Assembly: GCA_949358305.1 (NCBI GenBank)
Contig: OX442314.1
Coordinates: forward strand, 19,709,060-19,773,059
Direction of reading: 5' to 3'
Length of the DNA: 64,000 nt
Origin: Strigamia acuminata
Lineage: Eukaryota > Arthropoda > Chilopoda > Geophilomorpha > Linotaeniidae
Within the stretch, counting starts at the first letter, position 1; each line of letters starts with the position of its first letter. The notes beneath the pieces are model-generated. The model ran no database searches. It was not told the DNA's origin and was given only the letters and a program-made list of their open reading frames with translations. Positions 1 to 14,600 of this stretch are shown piece after piece. The position numbers and the translations under genes are program-made.

Positions 1-3000
1 GAGGTTTATCAGATGTGTCGAGCTTTCTGTGGGACTTTTAATTAGCGGTCGCGTTTTGGCAACTGACCACCACAATTAATTCCTAATCAATTTTTGTTGC
101 TGCATCGTTTCATGCTTGCTCAAATTCGTTACGCTGGAAATCAAATTGAAATTCAGATTTAACTAATAGAATTTTGTACCTTCGAGTTGTATGAAGATGA
201 AGACATTTTGTGCGATATTTCTTGGGGTTGTTTGATGTTTTTTAACGTCAAATAAAACTTTAATCAGTTATTAACATGAATTCTCTAGTAGAATGCAGGT
301 GTTCTATTGACAAAAGCTAATTTCTTCCCAATATTTTTTTTAATGTTCTTGTTTTAGTGTTATTTTAGTCGTTTGTGTAATTTAGATATTGAATTTAGTC
401 GTTTGTTTAATTTAAATATTGAATTTAGTGATTTTGGTTAATTTACATATTGCATACAGTCAGTTTGGTCAATTTAGATCCGCGTTGTAAAGGATACCGT
501 GTTCAATCAGCATCTTGCGTTCTATTAGAGCATTTATAGTATAATGGGTTATTTGTTGACGTTGTAACGGAATTTTTAATTTACTTATTGGTTTTTTTTT
601 TTTGCAAGTTGGCTTTACTGATTTTCTGTTTTTCCTTTCTTTTATCCCGACAACAAACCGAGCTGGTTTTTCTCGGCTGTCCTTTGTTCCCTTTGTCAAA
701 TTATTCAGGGCAACTTGTGTGGTTCTATAATCTAGCGTGTCATTTCAAGAACATGGCACGAGAGGCCGAGAAGGGGAAAGAGTGGGGCTATTGGATTGGC
801 CCGTCTCAAAAGACCCACCAACACCAGGTGTATTCTCCCCAATCACCCCCCTATGATGAAATAAAAACATCTACGTTGACTGTGCTGTTCGAAACTTCCT
901 GTTGAATGCTTCCTTTGTCTTCCTTTGACCACCTAGGAATAATTTAAGTCAACTCGCGCTATTAAAAACAAGAAAAACGCAGTTGTGTTGAGGTGAAAAG
1001 TATTTACATAATAATCCATTGGGTAACGAGAGGTCAATAAATCTATAATTTGCCGTTCACGTTAAAATGCTCAGGATTTTTTACTTGTTCGAGTTTGAAG
1101 TATTTGAACAGCTTGAAATTTTCGAGCCATTAGAGTCGTGGAGAGTGGCAGGTTGATGGCGTGATCAAACAGAAATTTGAATGTGTGCTACTCGTGATAG
1201 GAATCTTTCACGCACGATTCCTTTTGTCTTTTCGTGAACGGAAAGCTTTAGTCGTTTTATTCTCACACGGATAAAAATGCGCAGTAATCATCAGCATGCT
1301 CATTTTTATGTGTTATTTATTTTTTGAAATGACTGACGTTGGGTGGGCGTTTCCAGTAATGGCCGCCTATAGCCGGGTTATCGGGTTTCCACTCGAGGGG
1401 TGTGTCAACATGACACAGTCTAAGATTGGCTCACAAGTATGTGGTTGCATTGGCCCCTAGTGGTGACAAACGACAGTTGAGTTTGAATGCAGCGCCACCT
1501 GTACATACTCAAACGTTTGATGGATGTATTTTGTCGATTTTCCACTTGATTTTTTTTTTTTTTTTTTGCTACTTTTGTTATTTCGTGCTTCTTGTCAACC
1601 GACTAGGTTTATTTATTTTCTTCTTTTCTTTTCTTAATCTTTGTATCAGACGTGATTTTCTAAAGCGGAGTATTATGTAAAAGCCGTATTATCTTGGGTT
1701 AGTGCTTAAAAAGTCTATTAATTTATGACACGATGGTTAATGGCGAACAGGTGAACAGTTAATGCAGTGATTTATTACGGCAGTTTGAAAAAATCAAAGC
1801 CCTAATATCATATATTGTAGTGCAGAATGTTTTCTTCTTGTTTTCTACTTAAGCTTTTGACGAATGATAGTGGGGAAACAAAAATTGTCGGTTTGTCTTG
1901 TGTTGACAGTGATTTATCAAGATTTTTGAAATGTTTATTGCGAGTTGGGTTGTAAAAAAATTTATTTATTTATTTATTATTATCGTTATTATTATTATTA
2001 TTTTTTTTTTGTAAAATTAGATAAAAGAAATTTATTTTTATTTTTTTGGTAAATGAGAAGCATAAAATTCCATTCTTGAGCTCGTTTTAATTTTTCACTC
2101 TTGTAAAAGCCTACTTAAATCCATTTCCCACATCATATCACCTGCAAGATGAAAACGTGTGGCCATTTTGTGGTAAGATGTAATTTTATTGCAAAGATGG
2201 CGGCGAGATGTTTTAAGTGGCAAGAGGCCATGTGTGTGCGGTTTATGTAATAAGGCGTAGAAGCGGGTCATTGCACCTCATTACACACCTTCCTCCTCCA
2301 CCTTCTACTGAGCTGGGAGCTTAATGAGGGATTAATTGCATGAAGGAAAGCAACTACAAGTTGTATCATGATCTCAACCGTCTCTTAAATCATCATCAGC
2401 CTTCTCCCCTCCCCTCTCTCGGTGCTGCTACCATTTTTTGTTTTTCAAAATGAGTTTAAACTCGGCTGGAGGTCTCCTTTAAGAAATGCTTAGCATAGCA
2501 ATAATATTATAAGGAAAAATGGATGAGAGAAGAAAATTATTATTCCATGTGTAATGTGCTTGCCTCAGCAAGATGGAGAAGGAATATGTTAGTGGATTGA
2601 TGGAGGTGGATTTCTGCATTTTAGATTTTATTTTTTTTCCAGGGGTATTGAGTAATGAGATATGCTCGATTCTTGCTGTGGTGCTTTCGAAAATAGAATT
2701 TTTTTTTCTCATTTCTTGAGACGTGTTTTGAGTTTATTTATGAATCAAAACAAAATTTTTTGTAGAAAAAAATTTGATAAAACGGAATAACGTTTAAAAC
2801 GCGTTTCCGTTTTGCTATGGATAAAAAATACATTGAAATGCATTGGGTTTTGCGAGAATATATTTTTTGATTAGATTTTTGCGTGCTGTTGGTTTGCATT
2901 CTCAATGTTATTATTTGTCAAATACGAATGAATTTTGAAAATGCATTTTTTCAATTGTAGTATGAAATGCATTAACTATATTGTAAAATATATTCTTTAG

Positions 3001-6000
3001 CCATGTGGGTTTTAGAGAGCTAAGTTTTTATTTGCACGAAAGTAGTTGCTTTTTAATGACTATCTAAAGTCGGTGTCTTAAACTGTTTATATTACATGCA
3101 ATGGGTGCTGTAACATGATGTTTACACTTGCCCAGGAGCATACGAATGTATAAATAATTTAAATTCCACTGTCCTTGTCCTCTACACTTTATTTAACTGG
3201 GAGTAGGAATGTGTTTTGCTTTATACAACAGATGATGAGGCTTAAGGAGAAGCCAACCACTTCATTGGCAAGGGGGCGTAGGATTGGTCTGTCACTGCTA
3301 AATCAGAACAGATTCTCACCATTTGTGAAGACGGTAGGCGGCTGTGGGTGGGTAGGGGTGGCTAAAACTTCTCCTCATAATCCCCCGAGCTGTTCTTTCC
3401 ACTCTCCATTTCCCAAGTGCCTACTAGCAACGTCTTTGAATAAGATAAATGTAGAAGTGTAAATTCCTTTCTCTTCAATCTTTTCTTTCAGTGCAAGTGC
3501 AATGGAAGTTTAGAAGAGGAAATGAAGAGTTTTGTTTACAATAGGATTTTGCAATGAGTTTTTCTTCTTTTTTTCTTCCCTTTTTTAACGTTGTAAATTT
3601 AAATTTTACAATAGAAAAAATTAAAATGTATATTTATTTATTTAATTTTTTAATTTGGCGTGAGAAAAACTGGTTGAAAAGTATAGGAAAAAGCAGTAAC
3701 TTGTTTCTTGTTGGTTTGAAGCACAAGAGCCATATATAGTGGGTGAATTATTTAAATTGCTATGGCATTAGGCGTCTTATACCGGAATCACGGAGGGGGT
3801 GCAAACGGTTAGTGGAACAGCTGAAGGAGAGATGCAGTTGGCCCATTTGGAGGCAGCAGTTGTGTTTATCAATGGTATAAAAGCAGATTTATGTGCTGTG
3901 GAGGATGGCGAGATTAAAATGCAATCCATGTGTGGCAAGCCAAAGCCACCAGCTCAAGTAGTTCTTCTCGCTTGACTTGGCCTGGCACCACTCGACGGGT
4001 TTGTTCTGGTGTGGCAACATGCGTCTCTCGCTGCAAAAAGGTCGTGATGTATTGAGAAATTTACGAGAGGAACATGGAGAGAATAGTCAATGATGGTGCT
4101 GGTGATAATAAAGATAAATCTTGTAAAAAAAAAATCAAAAAGAATGAGCTTGCTGCCATTGTTCTATTGTGTTCTTGGCTGGTGAAATTCATAATGATTG
4201 GAGATTTCCGTTTTGAAATTTCACATTAATTTTTTTTTTTTGAACATGTACAAATCGAATCACGTGAATTAGATTAGAAATTTGCAAGCTGGTCTACACT
4301 TTTCTTACCGTTATTACCTCGAGCCTCTAGGAGGCCATAAAATATGAAACAAAGGGAGGTTAAGTATAAAAACATCTGGTGTCAGTTTTAATTTTTTTCC
4401 CCTGCTTTTTGCAATGCTCAAAGTCACTTAGGTGAGTTGTAATAAATCATAAAAGCCGACATTACAGGGTGAGGGTTTATACTAGGGGGACGTGCCACTC
4501 CATCTGTTTACTCGAATTTAGTTTTTCTTTTTTTTTCTCTTGTAAATAAAAAAATAAAAAGACAAGGGGGGAAAAAAAGTGATGTTAGAGGGGAGTTATC
4601 TGTCTGAAACACGAGCTCTTTAGAGAAATAAATGGTTATGGACCGCAGAAACTAATTTTGGAATTGTAGGCACATTCAAAGTTTAAATTAGTTAGCATGG
4701 CATTGTAGAGAATTTAAAATCCCTAGCATTGGTTGTGGATAGAATGAGTCAGAGCACGATGAAATGTTTATTGGTTGGGTTATTATACAATAAACAAATG
4801 CTTGGAGGATATAAACTGGACAATATACGCGGGGTTATTGGTAATAATTACGAAACAGTAATGTTTATTACCATGTTGAGAGTATTTGGGGTTAGGAGAG
4901 GGAGTGGAAATGATGCTAAGTGCAGGTTGAAACCCACCACCGAGAGCGTGTTAGGCCTAAGGTGGAGATAAAAGATTTAGCACAGGGTCATAAGGCAGCC
5001 AAATGGAGCAATATAAGCAGCAGTATTTCAACATTTAATGCGCTTTGATATTAGGTGATGGTGTGCACTGTTTCAATTTACTGCTGGCACGGCTTAAATT
5101 TGACATTTTGAGAATTTTGTGGGCAGCTTTCAACAAAATTGAATATTGCAACAACTCGGCTTTTTAGCTCGACGCCAATAGAACAAATGTTAATTTGCGT
5201 CTATTAATTATTCTTTTTGAAATTTTTTCTTGGGTCAATTTTTTTCTTCTTCTTTTTTTTAATGTAGGTTTATTTATTTTATTGATGTATATGTATGTAC
5301 TGCAAAATATGTTTGGTTTATGCACTAAGGTTTATTCAATTGGCCTTTTTTTTCCTCTTCATCTTTCCTCCTATTCGCCTGTCATTTCAAGTCAATATTT
5401 GGATTCCAAATTGAAGCCAGTTCTTATTTTTTCTGCTTCTGTCTGTCAATCGAATGATTCTTTCAGTTTTTATTTTTTCAAGATGCAACCGAATTTAGAT
5501 AGATAGAACAGCTCCAGTTTCCTTATTTTGATTTGAATTTTCTAAGTAAATATTGTACGGCATATTTCTGGTTTTGAAATATGAAATTTATGGAGCTTCG
5601 TAAATCGGAGAAATGATCAAATATATATATTTTTTTTTTAGCAATTTGAATTGAAAAAAAGAATTTAGCTATCAAAAGCTTTAGAAGAAAACTCGTTTTC
5701 CCGAATGCCTCGATCCTTGCCTTTGTCAACTTTGGGTACACAACTTTTTATCTGACAGCAGGGGAGCTTTACAGGATAATTAGTGCTGTTGCCAATAAAC
5801 AAAAGTGTGTGCAAGGGTTAAGAATAACAAATGAAGGCATTAGACGCATTCAAAGTTCAAGTCATAAACGGTTTGTATTTATTTGTGGTTTATGCAAATG
5901 TTTTGCAGTTGCACGAAAATTTGTTGCTTTACCACGTTTGGTGTTTACGACTTGAACTTTGAATTTGGTCGAATTTTCTTGGATTTTGTCGAAATCAAGA

Positions 6001-8646
6001 GAAGGAAGAGCAAATTAGAATATCTTATTTTGCTGAGGCTGAGGTGAATAGTGTAAAGTGTTGGGGATCAGCAACAAACAAGATGGTTGAGTATGTCAGC
6101 AAGAGATTTAAGGCCAGCGACCCCTGTAGCCTGTAGGGTTAATACAATTCAGTAGGGGAGGTTGAAAGGGAAAGGCAGCTCAGTGATTGATTCAGCAATA
6201 AGCTCCATGCTTGTCTCCGTGTGCTGGCGACAGCCTTGGGGCCATGAAGAAGGTTCCTTTCCTTCCATGTGCGTATTGTCATTTTTCCTTCTGTTTGATG
6301 GACACGGGGGCAGTTCTTAGGTATTGTTGAATAGAAGCAAGTAATTTGTGAGATATGCCAAGAATTCTTCAAGTGCAGCCCCGAGAACAGATTGGAAGAA
6401 CTTGGGCTGAAAAGACGAGTTGTATGTCGGGAAGGGTTTGGGGGGGATATTGTGGGATTCAACTCGAGGTTCCAATCTAACGCATTGCAAAGTCTGAAAG
6501 ACGTTGTTGGTATTTGTTGCCCAACAGGATTTGATGACTTTATTTTTGTTTGTGCTTGCTGATGTAAATTGATAAAAGTTTGAAAGTTTGCTAGTTTAAT
6601 TAAAACGTGTCAGAATGGGAACTTATCAAGTTTCTATTTCCCATTGTAGATATAAGTTTATTTTGTGATTAAATAAAGCACATGATGATCCCAATATCGA
6701 AAGTCCTTGATGAAAAAGTATTTTATAGTTTTGTTTATTAAACTTGTATTTCACTTCAATGTTTTTGTTCACACTTGGAAGTAAAGTAAAGTAAACAATT
6801 AAGAAGTAGAAGTAAGGTAATGCAAGTATGTTCATACTTGTTTGAAGTTGAAATAAGGATTATCCAATGAGAATTAAGGGGCAAGGTCTTGATCCAGAAG
6901 AATAACTGTATTAAGATGGCAGCCCAAAACCGGAGATATCATAGGCTTGTTTTTGAAGATGAAGAATCCAAAGTTTTATTAAGTTGTTTACGGGTGCGCT
7001 CGTTTTACAGATATTGCGCAGTGTGGCGGAAAAGTAAGGTGGTGGAGATAGTTTTGATAATTCAATCTAGATAAAGAAAGTAATGGGTAGTAATAAAGTT
7101 TGTGTACGGATGGTAAATGGTAAGTTTATGTGTTGCTAAAAGATTTTATTTTTCTTTAGTAACCAACGAGTTTTAAAAGTCAATTTCAGTTTTTAAGCAG
7201 TCAGTTTTAGTTGTGATAGAGTCAGTGTGGTACTATGTGGTAATAAAAGTGTAGCAAAAGCAGTAAACATTACCACAAAGATGGTTTTATTATCCCATTT
7301 TGGAGGATAAGAGACCAGCAATTCCCTGCCCACTCCCATATAGTAGTAACCACCTTTAATAACAGTTCTTTTAAAGTTGTCCACCTTGTTTGTTTTCGAA
7401 CACAGCCGTGCGTTTGTTGTGGAGATCTAGTGGCTCCATCTGCTTTATTTTACAAGCAGACTGAAAGTAGATCTCATTTTGGCGAATGCTAATGGTCTGA
7501 CCTTTTCTTTCCATGGACATGCAATTAGCTGTGGCTAATTGATAAAGTGTAGAAACAGTCTGTCAAGCCTGAAGGCCTTCTATTGCTTCGTAGTCGGCCA
7601 GCAGCTGCTAAGCTGCTAGCAGTCGTTTTCAAACTAGGCAGTTATGGCCCATTTGGTAACCCCCCCACCAGCCATGTTAGCAGATAATGAACAAGTGAAG
7701 ACTCTGCTCTTCTCGACGCTCTCATCAAATATGAGAATGTTTATACAATGCTTCTGAACTTGTTTGCATCATTAAACAAAACGCGGCGAATTAATAACTT
7801 GCAGAAAGGTGTTGGAAATAAATTTGAAATTCTAAAAGAAAAAGGAGATAATTGCATTTTTTTTTTTGCTAATAATAAAAATTAAAATAATAATTGAGGT
7901 TTGAAGCGCATTTGTTTCAATCTTGAATTACACACTTTCGCTTTTTGCACGTTGAAATTGATTTAAAAGACTGTTGTCTTTGCTTAATGGAAAATAAATG
8001 CAAATGGATGCCGAAATTGGATTAATCTGAAGAGGGTTTTTGTTTTTAATAATGCGATGCTCATTGAATTGTGTTTGAGTTTCGGAAAAGGCGCGAAACA
8101 ATGCACTATTTTCTCGCGCCATCATTCCTTGATATAAATGTGAATGATTGACATGAGGTTTATTTTCTCCATTTACTTTGAAAGAAAAATGGAGGGGGAA
8201 AAGAATTGGGAGTGAAGAAATATTGGTTTTGAGCTCATTCTTGTGTACTGATGCACGACTGCTGCTCCTCATACATTTTCCCAAATGGCAGAGAAAGAAA
8301 TTTCTGCTTGCTTGCATTCACTTTTTTCTCTTTTCTCTCCATCTTTATCTTTGGGGAACGATATCCACAGATCAAATCTTTGTCTGTACTTGGAAATGGT
8401 GTTGAGAATAAAGAGCTGTTGCCATAGTAACCCCCACTATGACTAGATGAAATAGTTATACAGAATGGGTTTTGTAATGGTGTAAAACAGCAGTGGAGAA
8501 ACTACTGTTCCACTGTTGACAATTAACTTTGCCTTTCTTCTCCGTAGATGGAAATAAACGAGGATTTAGAGAATTTTTATGGTTTTTGTAATACCGGAAT
8601 ATTAAAAAGTAAAATAAATGAATTATTTTTTTTATTATTTTTTCAG
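1..8646. other. Intronic or upstream non-coding DNA of the Atrophin gene
   Basis: I find no exon here that I can support. The first recognisable Atrophin exon starts at 8647 in phase 0, so the preceding exons (ELM2 domain and most of the SANT domain in family members) must lie left of the window, and most of this stretch is probably one long intron. It is AT-rich, with T-runs and simple ATT/TTTA tracts around 1955-2010. Open frames here are short and have no family resemblance. Enhancers inside a developmental co-repressor's intron are plausible but cannot be read from sequence alone. Confidence 0.6.
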
Positions 8647-11600
8647 GGAGAACTCATAGAGTTCTACTACTTATGGAAGAAAACTCCTCAAGCGGCAACT
8701 TCACGTCCTCATCGTCGTCATCGAAGACAAAATGTCCTCCGGCGAATTCGGACATGTCCACGATCAAGCCGTCCTGCTTCCAATGACTACTGTACGTACC
8801 TTTATTACACATACCGTATTTTATCGATTAAGAGCCGCGGCTCTTATTCAAAACTGCCATTTTTGTCAGCAATTACAATTTCGGTTTTTCGTTTGTTACA
8901 TTTGTTTAATGATACCGTAATAAAAAATACCGTATTCTTGGTGTCTCAGTGGCGACTACTATTCGAGGGTGACTCTTAATCGGTAAAATAAGGTACTCCG
9001 TATTTATTTTGATAGGGTCACTTGGGAACCCGCTGAACAGTTTTAGATTATCATTTGTTACTTAAGGAAGAAAAAAATAATAAAAATGTGTTGCAGTCTG
9101 TGACTTGACTATTCACGGAAATGTAATACTCAGATTAGGCACTTTATGGAAATTTGTCAGTTTGGAATCTTGCACAATGCTCAGTTTTTTGGTGTTTTTT
9201 TGCACAGAAATTGATTTTGCCAACTTAATTTTCAGTTTGATTTACGGTATTTTTCAAATGGTCTTGTCTTCTTTTTTGTGCGTTGCATCAATCATTCGTT
9301 TTGGCTTATTACAAATACAGCGAAGCAATTTTGATTTTGAGCAGGACATAAATTCAAGCCATTTGAGACTAGAACGTTCCTTTACGAGAGCAAAAGAATT
9401 TTTTTTTTAAATACCATAAACCTATTCATTTATTGATCAATTATTTAACACCATTCAATGGAACTGTGTGCTAAACATGTGGATTTCATCGAGTCTTCAC
9501 TCTATACCCTGATTGCCTTTTTCAACCTCATGAGTTCATAAGCAATACTCAAGAGGAAAGGCGATAACTTCACTTTTGATCTTGGTCACATGACAATCTG
9601 TAGTCCCAACAGATATACCAAACTTTTCAACGCTGTTTTCCCCAGTGTGTGACTTGTGTGTGGGGGTGATTCAATCATGTTTCAGATAGCAGCAACTTTG
9701 GTGAATGTTGTAGATGGATTATTGAAAAATGGCTTTCGACTAATATTTTACTGTTGCAATCTGACTAAAGCCTGATTCAACGAGATCTTTATTGGGAATG
9801 GGATTTTGAACCCGAGCTTAACCCTTCACAATTATTTCTGTTCCGTTTATCGAGGATTCTTGTCTTATACCGTTGGTAAACATCTTGAAGCATAATAGCA
9901 ACGAAAGAGGTCTTGGAAATTGCGTTTGGTGTGAAAAATTGAATGAGTTTAAGTCTAAGCACGAGCGTCATTGCAAACGAAAGTATTTTTTTTTCTTTTT
10001 CATTACTTTTTTTTTGGTTTTCATCTCTCTTTACCCCTTCTGTCGAGTTCTTGAGAAAGCAATTTTCTTGCACGCTTTTTGAAGCGCCATTTTTTCCCTC
10101 TTTTTTCCCCCTCTTCTCTTTACCATTTATCTGAGGCAAAGAAATGTTGTGAGATGTTGAGTTTGGGTTTAAGAGCTTTGCTTTGCAACAGTGATTGTCT
10201 GCACGTGGTGCAGAAAAATAGGGAGAAAGAGAAAAGCTAGCTTTTCGTTTGGGACGTGGCTTTTGTAATAACGTCCTCTACTGCTTTCACTCTGGATCAA
10301 GTGTAAAATTGTCACATTGTGTAAAATGCTGTGGTCTTAAGGCGGGGAATTTGGGCACGTTTACCGGAGTCGGGCGAAGAAAGAATGGAAAACTTATTAG
10401 ATAAGCGGCGATTTTAATTGTATTCATTGAACGAGGTGAGAATCACGAAGTGAGTGCCATCGGGTGACAATGATGAAGATAGGGTCCACAAGGTTATCAT
10501 CGTCTCAAGCTTGCTTTTGACCTTAGTTCCTTTGGCTGCAGTATCTATCTGCTTGTTCATCATTGATGTGTTCTGTGGCCAGGGTTAACTGATAACCCTT
10601 GAAAAACAACTGCAACTTGATATAAATTTTTTATTATATTTTTTCTTAGTAGAAGTTTAGAATTAAACCCAAAATGTATATATTTTTTTGGTTTGGTTTG
10701 TGGTTTTAGGGGTAGTGTATTATTTTTTTTTTATCACGGTGCTTTGTATTTTTATTTTTTAAAGCAGCGAGCATGTATTATATATCGGTGGGGTTTGGTA
10801 AAAGCAGCCATTTTCGTGTAAGCAGCTTTCTCTTGTCTGACTTTACAAGTCAAATTTAATCATGAGGGAGATGCGCATTGAAAGAGACTGTCATTGAATT
10901 AGTTGCTTCACTACTAGCTACTGGTTGGCTTTTGAAGTCAGGAGTTTCTTTTGTATGTCAATCATTCTTTTGGTGGAACTCGGGGAGTGAGAGGAAGTAG
11001 TTTCACTCCCTTTTATGAATTGTTGGATGAAAATTAATATTTAAAAAAAAAATGGAAAAAATCCGGTGGAAAATTACTAAATATAAATTATTAAGTTAAC
11101 AAACGTCTTTGTAAGCTACAGTGATCGTTTCAAGGGGTGATGTATATAGACATATTACAATTTTTATAAAGCTGCATTAAGCCGAGTTGCTTCTGCCTTC
11201 GCCGAGCTTGTGTCTTAGATAAGCTTTGACAGAGTGGTCTGCCTAAAAGCTCTTAGTGAAATGTTTCAAACTAAATATTTCATGCTACATCAAGAAGCTC
11301 CTTACAAGCCAGAAGATAATTCATTTTTAATTTTTTTCTTCTTCTGGTTTGTTGTTGTTGTTGTTTTTGTGTGCTTGTTGTTGCCAATCAAATATGCAAT
11401 TTTTTTTTTTATTTCGTTGGAGAACGAAATATAAAAATGCAGCTCTTTTTATTAATTTCGGTATGGATTATTCAGAAGGGTCTTGGTTGATACGTGAAAG
11501 GGGAGGTCGATGTCATTGGTGCAAGAGACTGTCGTGTGCGCACGTGAGTTGGAATAAATAAAATGGATTCATTTTTATTTTAAGACTTGAGGAATATAAA

Positions 11601-14600
11601 ATAAGACTAATAAAAAATAAAGGGGAAGATGAAAGAAAGGGAAATAAATGTTGGATTTGGAAAATCAATTCACTTGCTGAGGTGAGGGGTGAATTTTGAA
11701 GCCAAAATTAAAATTACAGATTGATTTATTTTTTTATTTTTATTTTTTATTTAAATTGTGAAATAATAATTTTGATTTTGGTGTATTTATTTTTTAGTGG
11801 ACTTAAGTTCTGCCAGTGAAGAAGATAACGACTCTGATGATTCCGATTCCCGTGGTCTGAGTGGTTACGCATGCCGCCATTGTTACACGACAAGTAATTT
11901 GCGCTAATAACGTGTGATCGCTAGCAGGTGTTTAATCGTGACTCGTTCGCATTCGTTATCAGCTTCCAAAGATTGGCACCATGCAGGTAAAGACCGTGTC
12001 TTACTCTGCACAGAGTGCCGCCTATTTTTTAAGAAATACGGTGAGCCTCGGCCACTGACAGAACCACGTGAGCCACCTGCCTTCATGTTCAAGCCCGTGC
12101 AAGACGAAGACGGAAACGCCGTCAACGGGAAGCACAGTATGAGGACACGAAGGAGCAAAGAGACTGTAAAGAAACTTTATTTATGTTATTGAATGTTTGG
12201 ATTTGATTTGTTTTTCTAAATGTATTTTTAGAATCAGAATCATCGTGGCCGCTCCAAGTCTCGTATAAACATAGTTGATACAACTGACCATTCACTTAGT
12301 CACGCTAAAGGCCGCAAATCGCCGAGTACTGGAAGTACTTGTAGCACAAGTAGTGCAGATAAGACGGAGAGGTGTAAAAAGAAGGTAGCGACGAAGATAA
12401 TTTCTTATAAGGTAATTGTTTTGATTAATTTTGATTTTGCAGCCTAAAGCCGAAATTACGACGAAAGGAGTCAAACGTATTAAAGAAGAGCAAAGGAACT
12501 CGGAGCCTGAGCCGGAAGATGAAAAGACTCCGAAGAAACGGTGCAAAGGCCTGGTACGGATGAGAATTTAACGGGACGTTTTAGCGTTGTATTTATCGTT
12601 GGTTTATTTTGGTAGGATCATCCAGATAGTCCCGCAGAATTGACGACGACAGAAAGCGGCAGTGTAAGCAATGAAGAGAATGGTAACGATGGCGATAACG
12701 AACACGACGGTCGTTCGCCGAGCGTAAATAGTGCGCCCTCGTCGCCCACTAGCGTAAACAGTGCGCCTTCATCACCTGCCAGTGCTCACAGTGCGCCTTC
12801 GTCGCCCAGTATATCAAGTCCAACACCCATAGAAAATGCCGAAGTGGCGGACAAAACTGAACTCGTTACAGTTAATACTAACAGTAATAACAACAACAAC
12901 AACATTGACACTAACAAAGTGACTGCCAAGGTCAAATCGGTGGAAATGCTGCCGACTAAAATAATGGGTGCGGGCAGTCCACAGAAACCGGAAATGAAGC
13001 CTTTGTCGGTGCGCGTGGAGCCGTTAGCGCAAGTCATGTACATGGCGCCTAGCCCGAAGAATAATCGAAAAGTGAACGAGATTAAGATTGAAATTAAACA
13101 GGAGCCGCCGGAAGATGTGTCGGAAACAAGCATGGTCCTTCCACCGCCGCCGTATCCAATCAAAGAGGAACTTCCATCGCCCACGGACTCGTCTCCGACC
13201 GCCGAAGTGACTTCGTTTGTTGACAGAGCGAGCAGTGTCACGGCGCCATTGAATTTCTCGCCGAGACCGCCGAGTCACGGACTTCCGACGCAGCCAGCCG
13301 GCATACCACCGATGGCAGTTGCGGTGGAAGGGACGAGGGCAGCGTCGCCTCAGCCAGCCGCCGAGGTGACTCTTGCGTCATCCACTTTGATGCAGCAACA
13401 ATCGGCTCCATTAGCTTTGGTGAGCCCGTCTCACGTGGCTGCGGACGAGTTTGCTTCGACTGTCATTCAACCTCCGGCGAAATCTCCTCGCCCCAATTTC
13501 TTACATGTGCCTACATCGTCGCCTGCGGGTAGTTCACCGAAACTCGTGTCTCAAACACAACAAACGTCGACAACGAGTTCATTGTCACTGTCGTCGTCGT
13601 CGTCGTCGTCATCCTCTACTTCGTCTTCGGGTCATTCATCAAAACCACCGACGCCGTCGCAACAATCGCTTCCTCCGCCCCCTCCTCAGCATCCCTCGCA
13701 TCATCCGTACTCGACACCGTTGCCTCCGGCACACGTGTCGGGGCTCATGTACCCGCCAGTGCCTAATGCCTCTCATCCGTTAGGGTTGGGTCATCCGCAC
13801 ATTTCTCCCCATGCAAACGCATCGTTGCTGATGTCGCCGTATCCATCGTACCCATTGCTGGCCGCACCGGGGCATCATCATCCACATTCAGGTATTCCGG
13901 GCTTCATGATGCCGCATCACATGAGTTCTCCTCACCAGTCTCACCAGCACCACCAGCACCACCAGTCTCACCAGTCCCACCAGTCCCACCAGTCGCACCA
14001 GTCTGGTGGCCATGCTGCACCGCCCCATGCGCATCAATCGAGCAGCCAGCGGCCGCCGTCGCAGCCGCCGGCAGCACACTCAACCGGATATCAGCATTCA
14101 CAAGCATCGCAGCATCAGGTCCAACAGTCGTCGTCTATGGCGAGTCAGCAGAATAAGTCTCCTTCACCCATGAGTCTGCACTCGATACCACCGCCGTCGC
14201 AGCAGATGGTTTCGCCGTCACCCATTGGTCCACCTCCGCCGCTCATTACGCCTCCGGCTGAGGGAAATGCTCGACCGGAGCCTGTAGATATCGAGCCGGA
14301 AGAGGACGAAGAGGATGTGTCAATACAGAGTCGGGGACCAAGTCCTGAGGCTAAGGTCGATGATGCAGAATGCCATCGGAGTCAGTCGGCCATGTGAGTT
14401 TTTCTTATTTTATTTGTATTTGTATTTGTATTTTACTTGGTTATCTTTTCAATCAGATTTTTACGTCATTGGAACCGGGGCGAGTTCAACTCTTGTTGTC
14501 GAACTGATTTGACCTTTAAACCCGTTCCTGACTCCAAGCTGGCGCGCAGGAGAGAAGAGCGAATGCGCAAACAGGCCGAAAAGGAACGCGAGGAACGGGA

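Noticed and set aside
588-905. 105-codon plus-strand frame near the left end, and similar short frames through the first 8 kb
   Set aside because: Begins in a poly-T tract, low-complexity start, no homology to Atrophin or any other family I know; most likely intronic noise.
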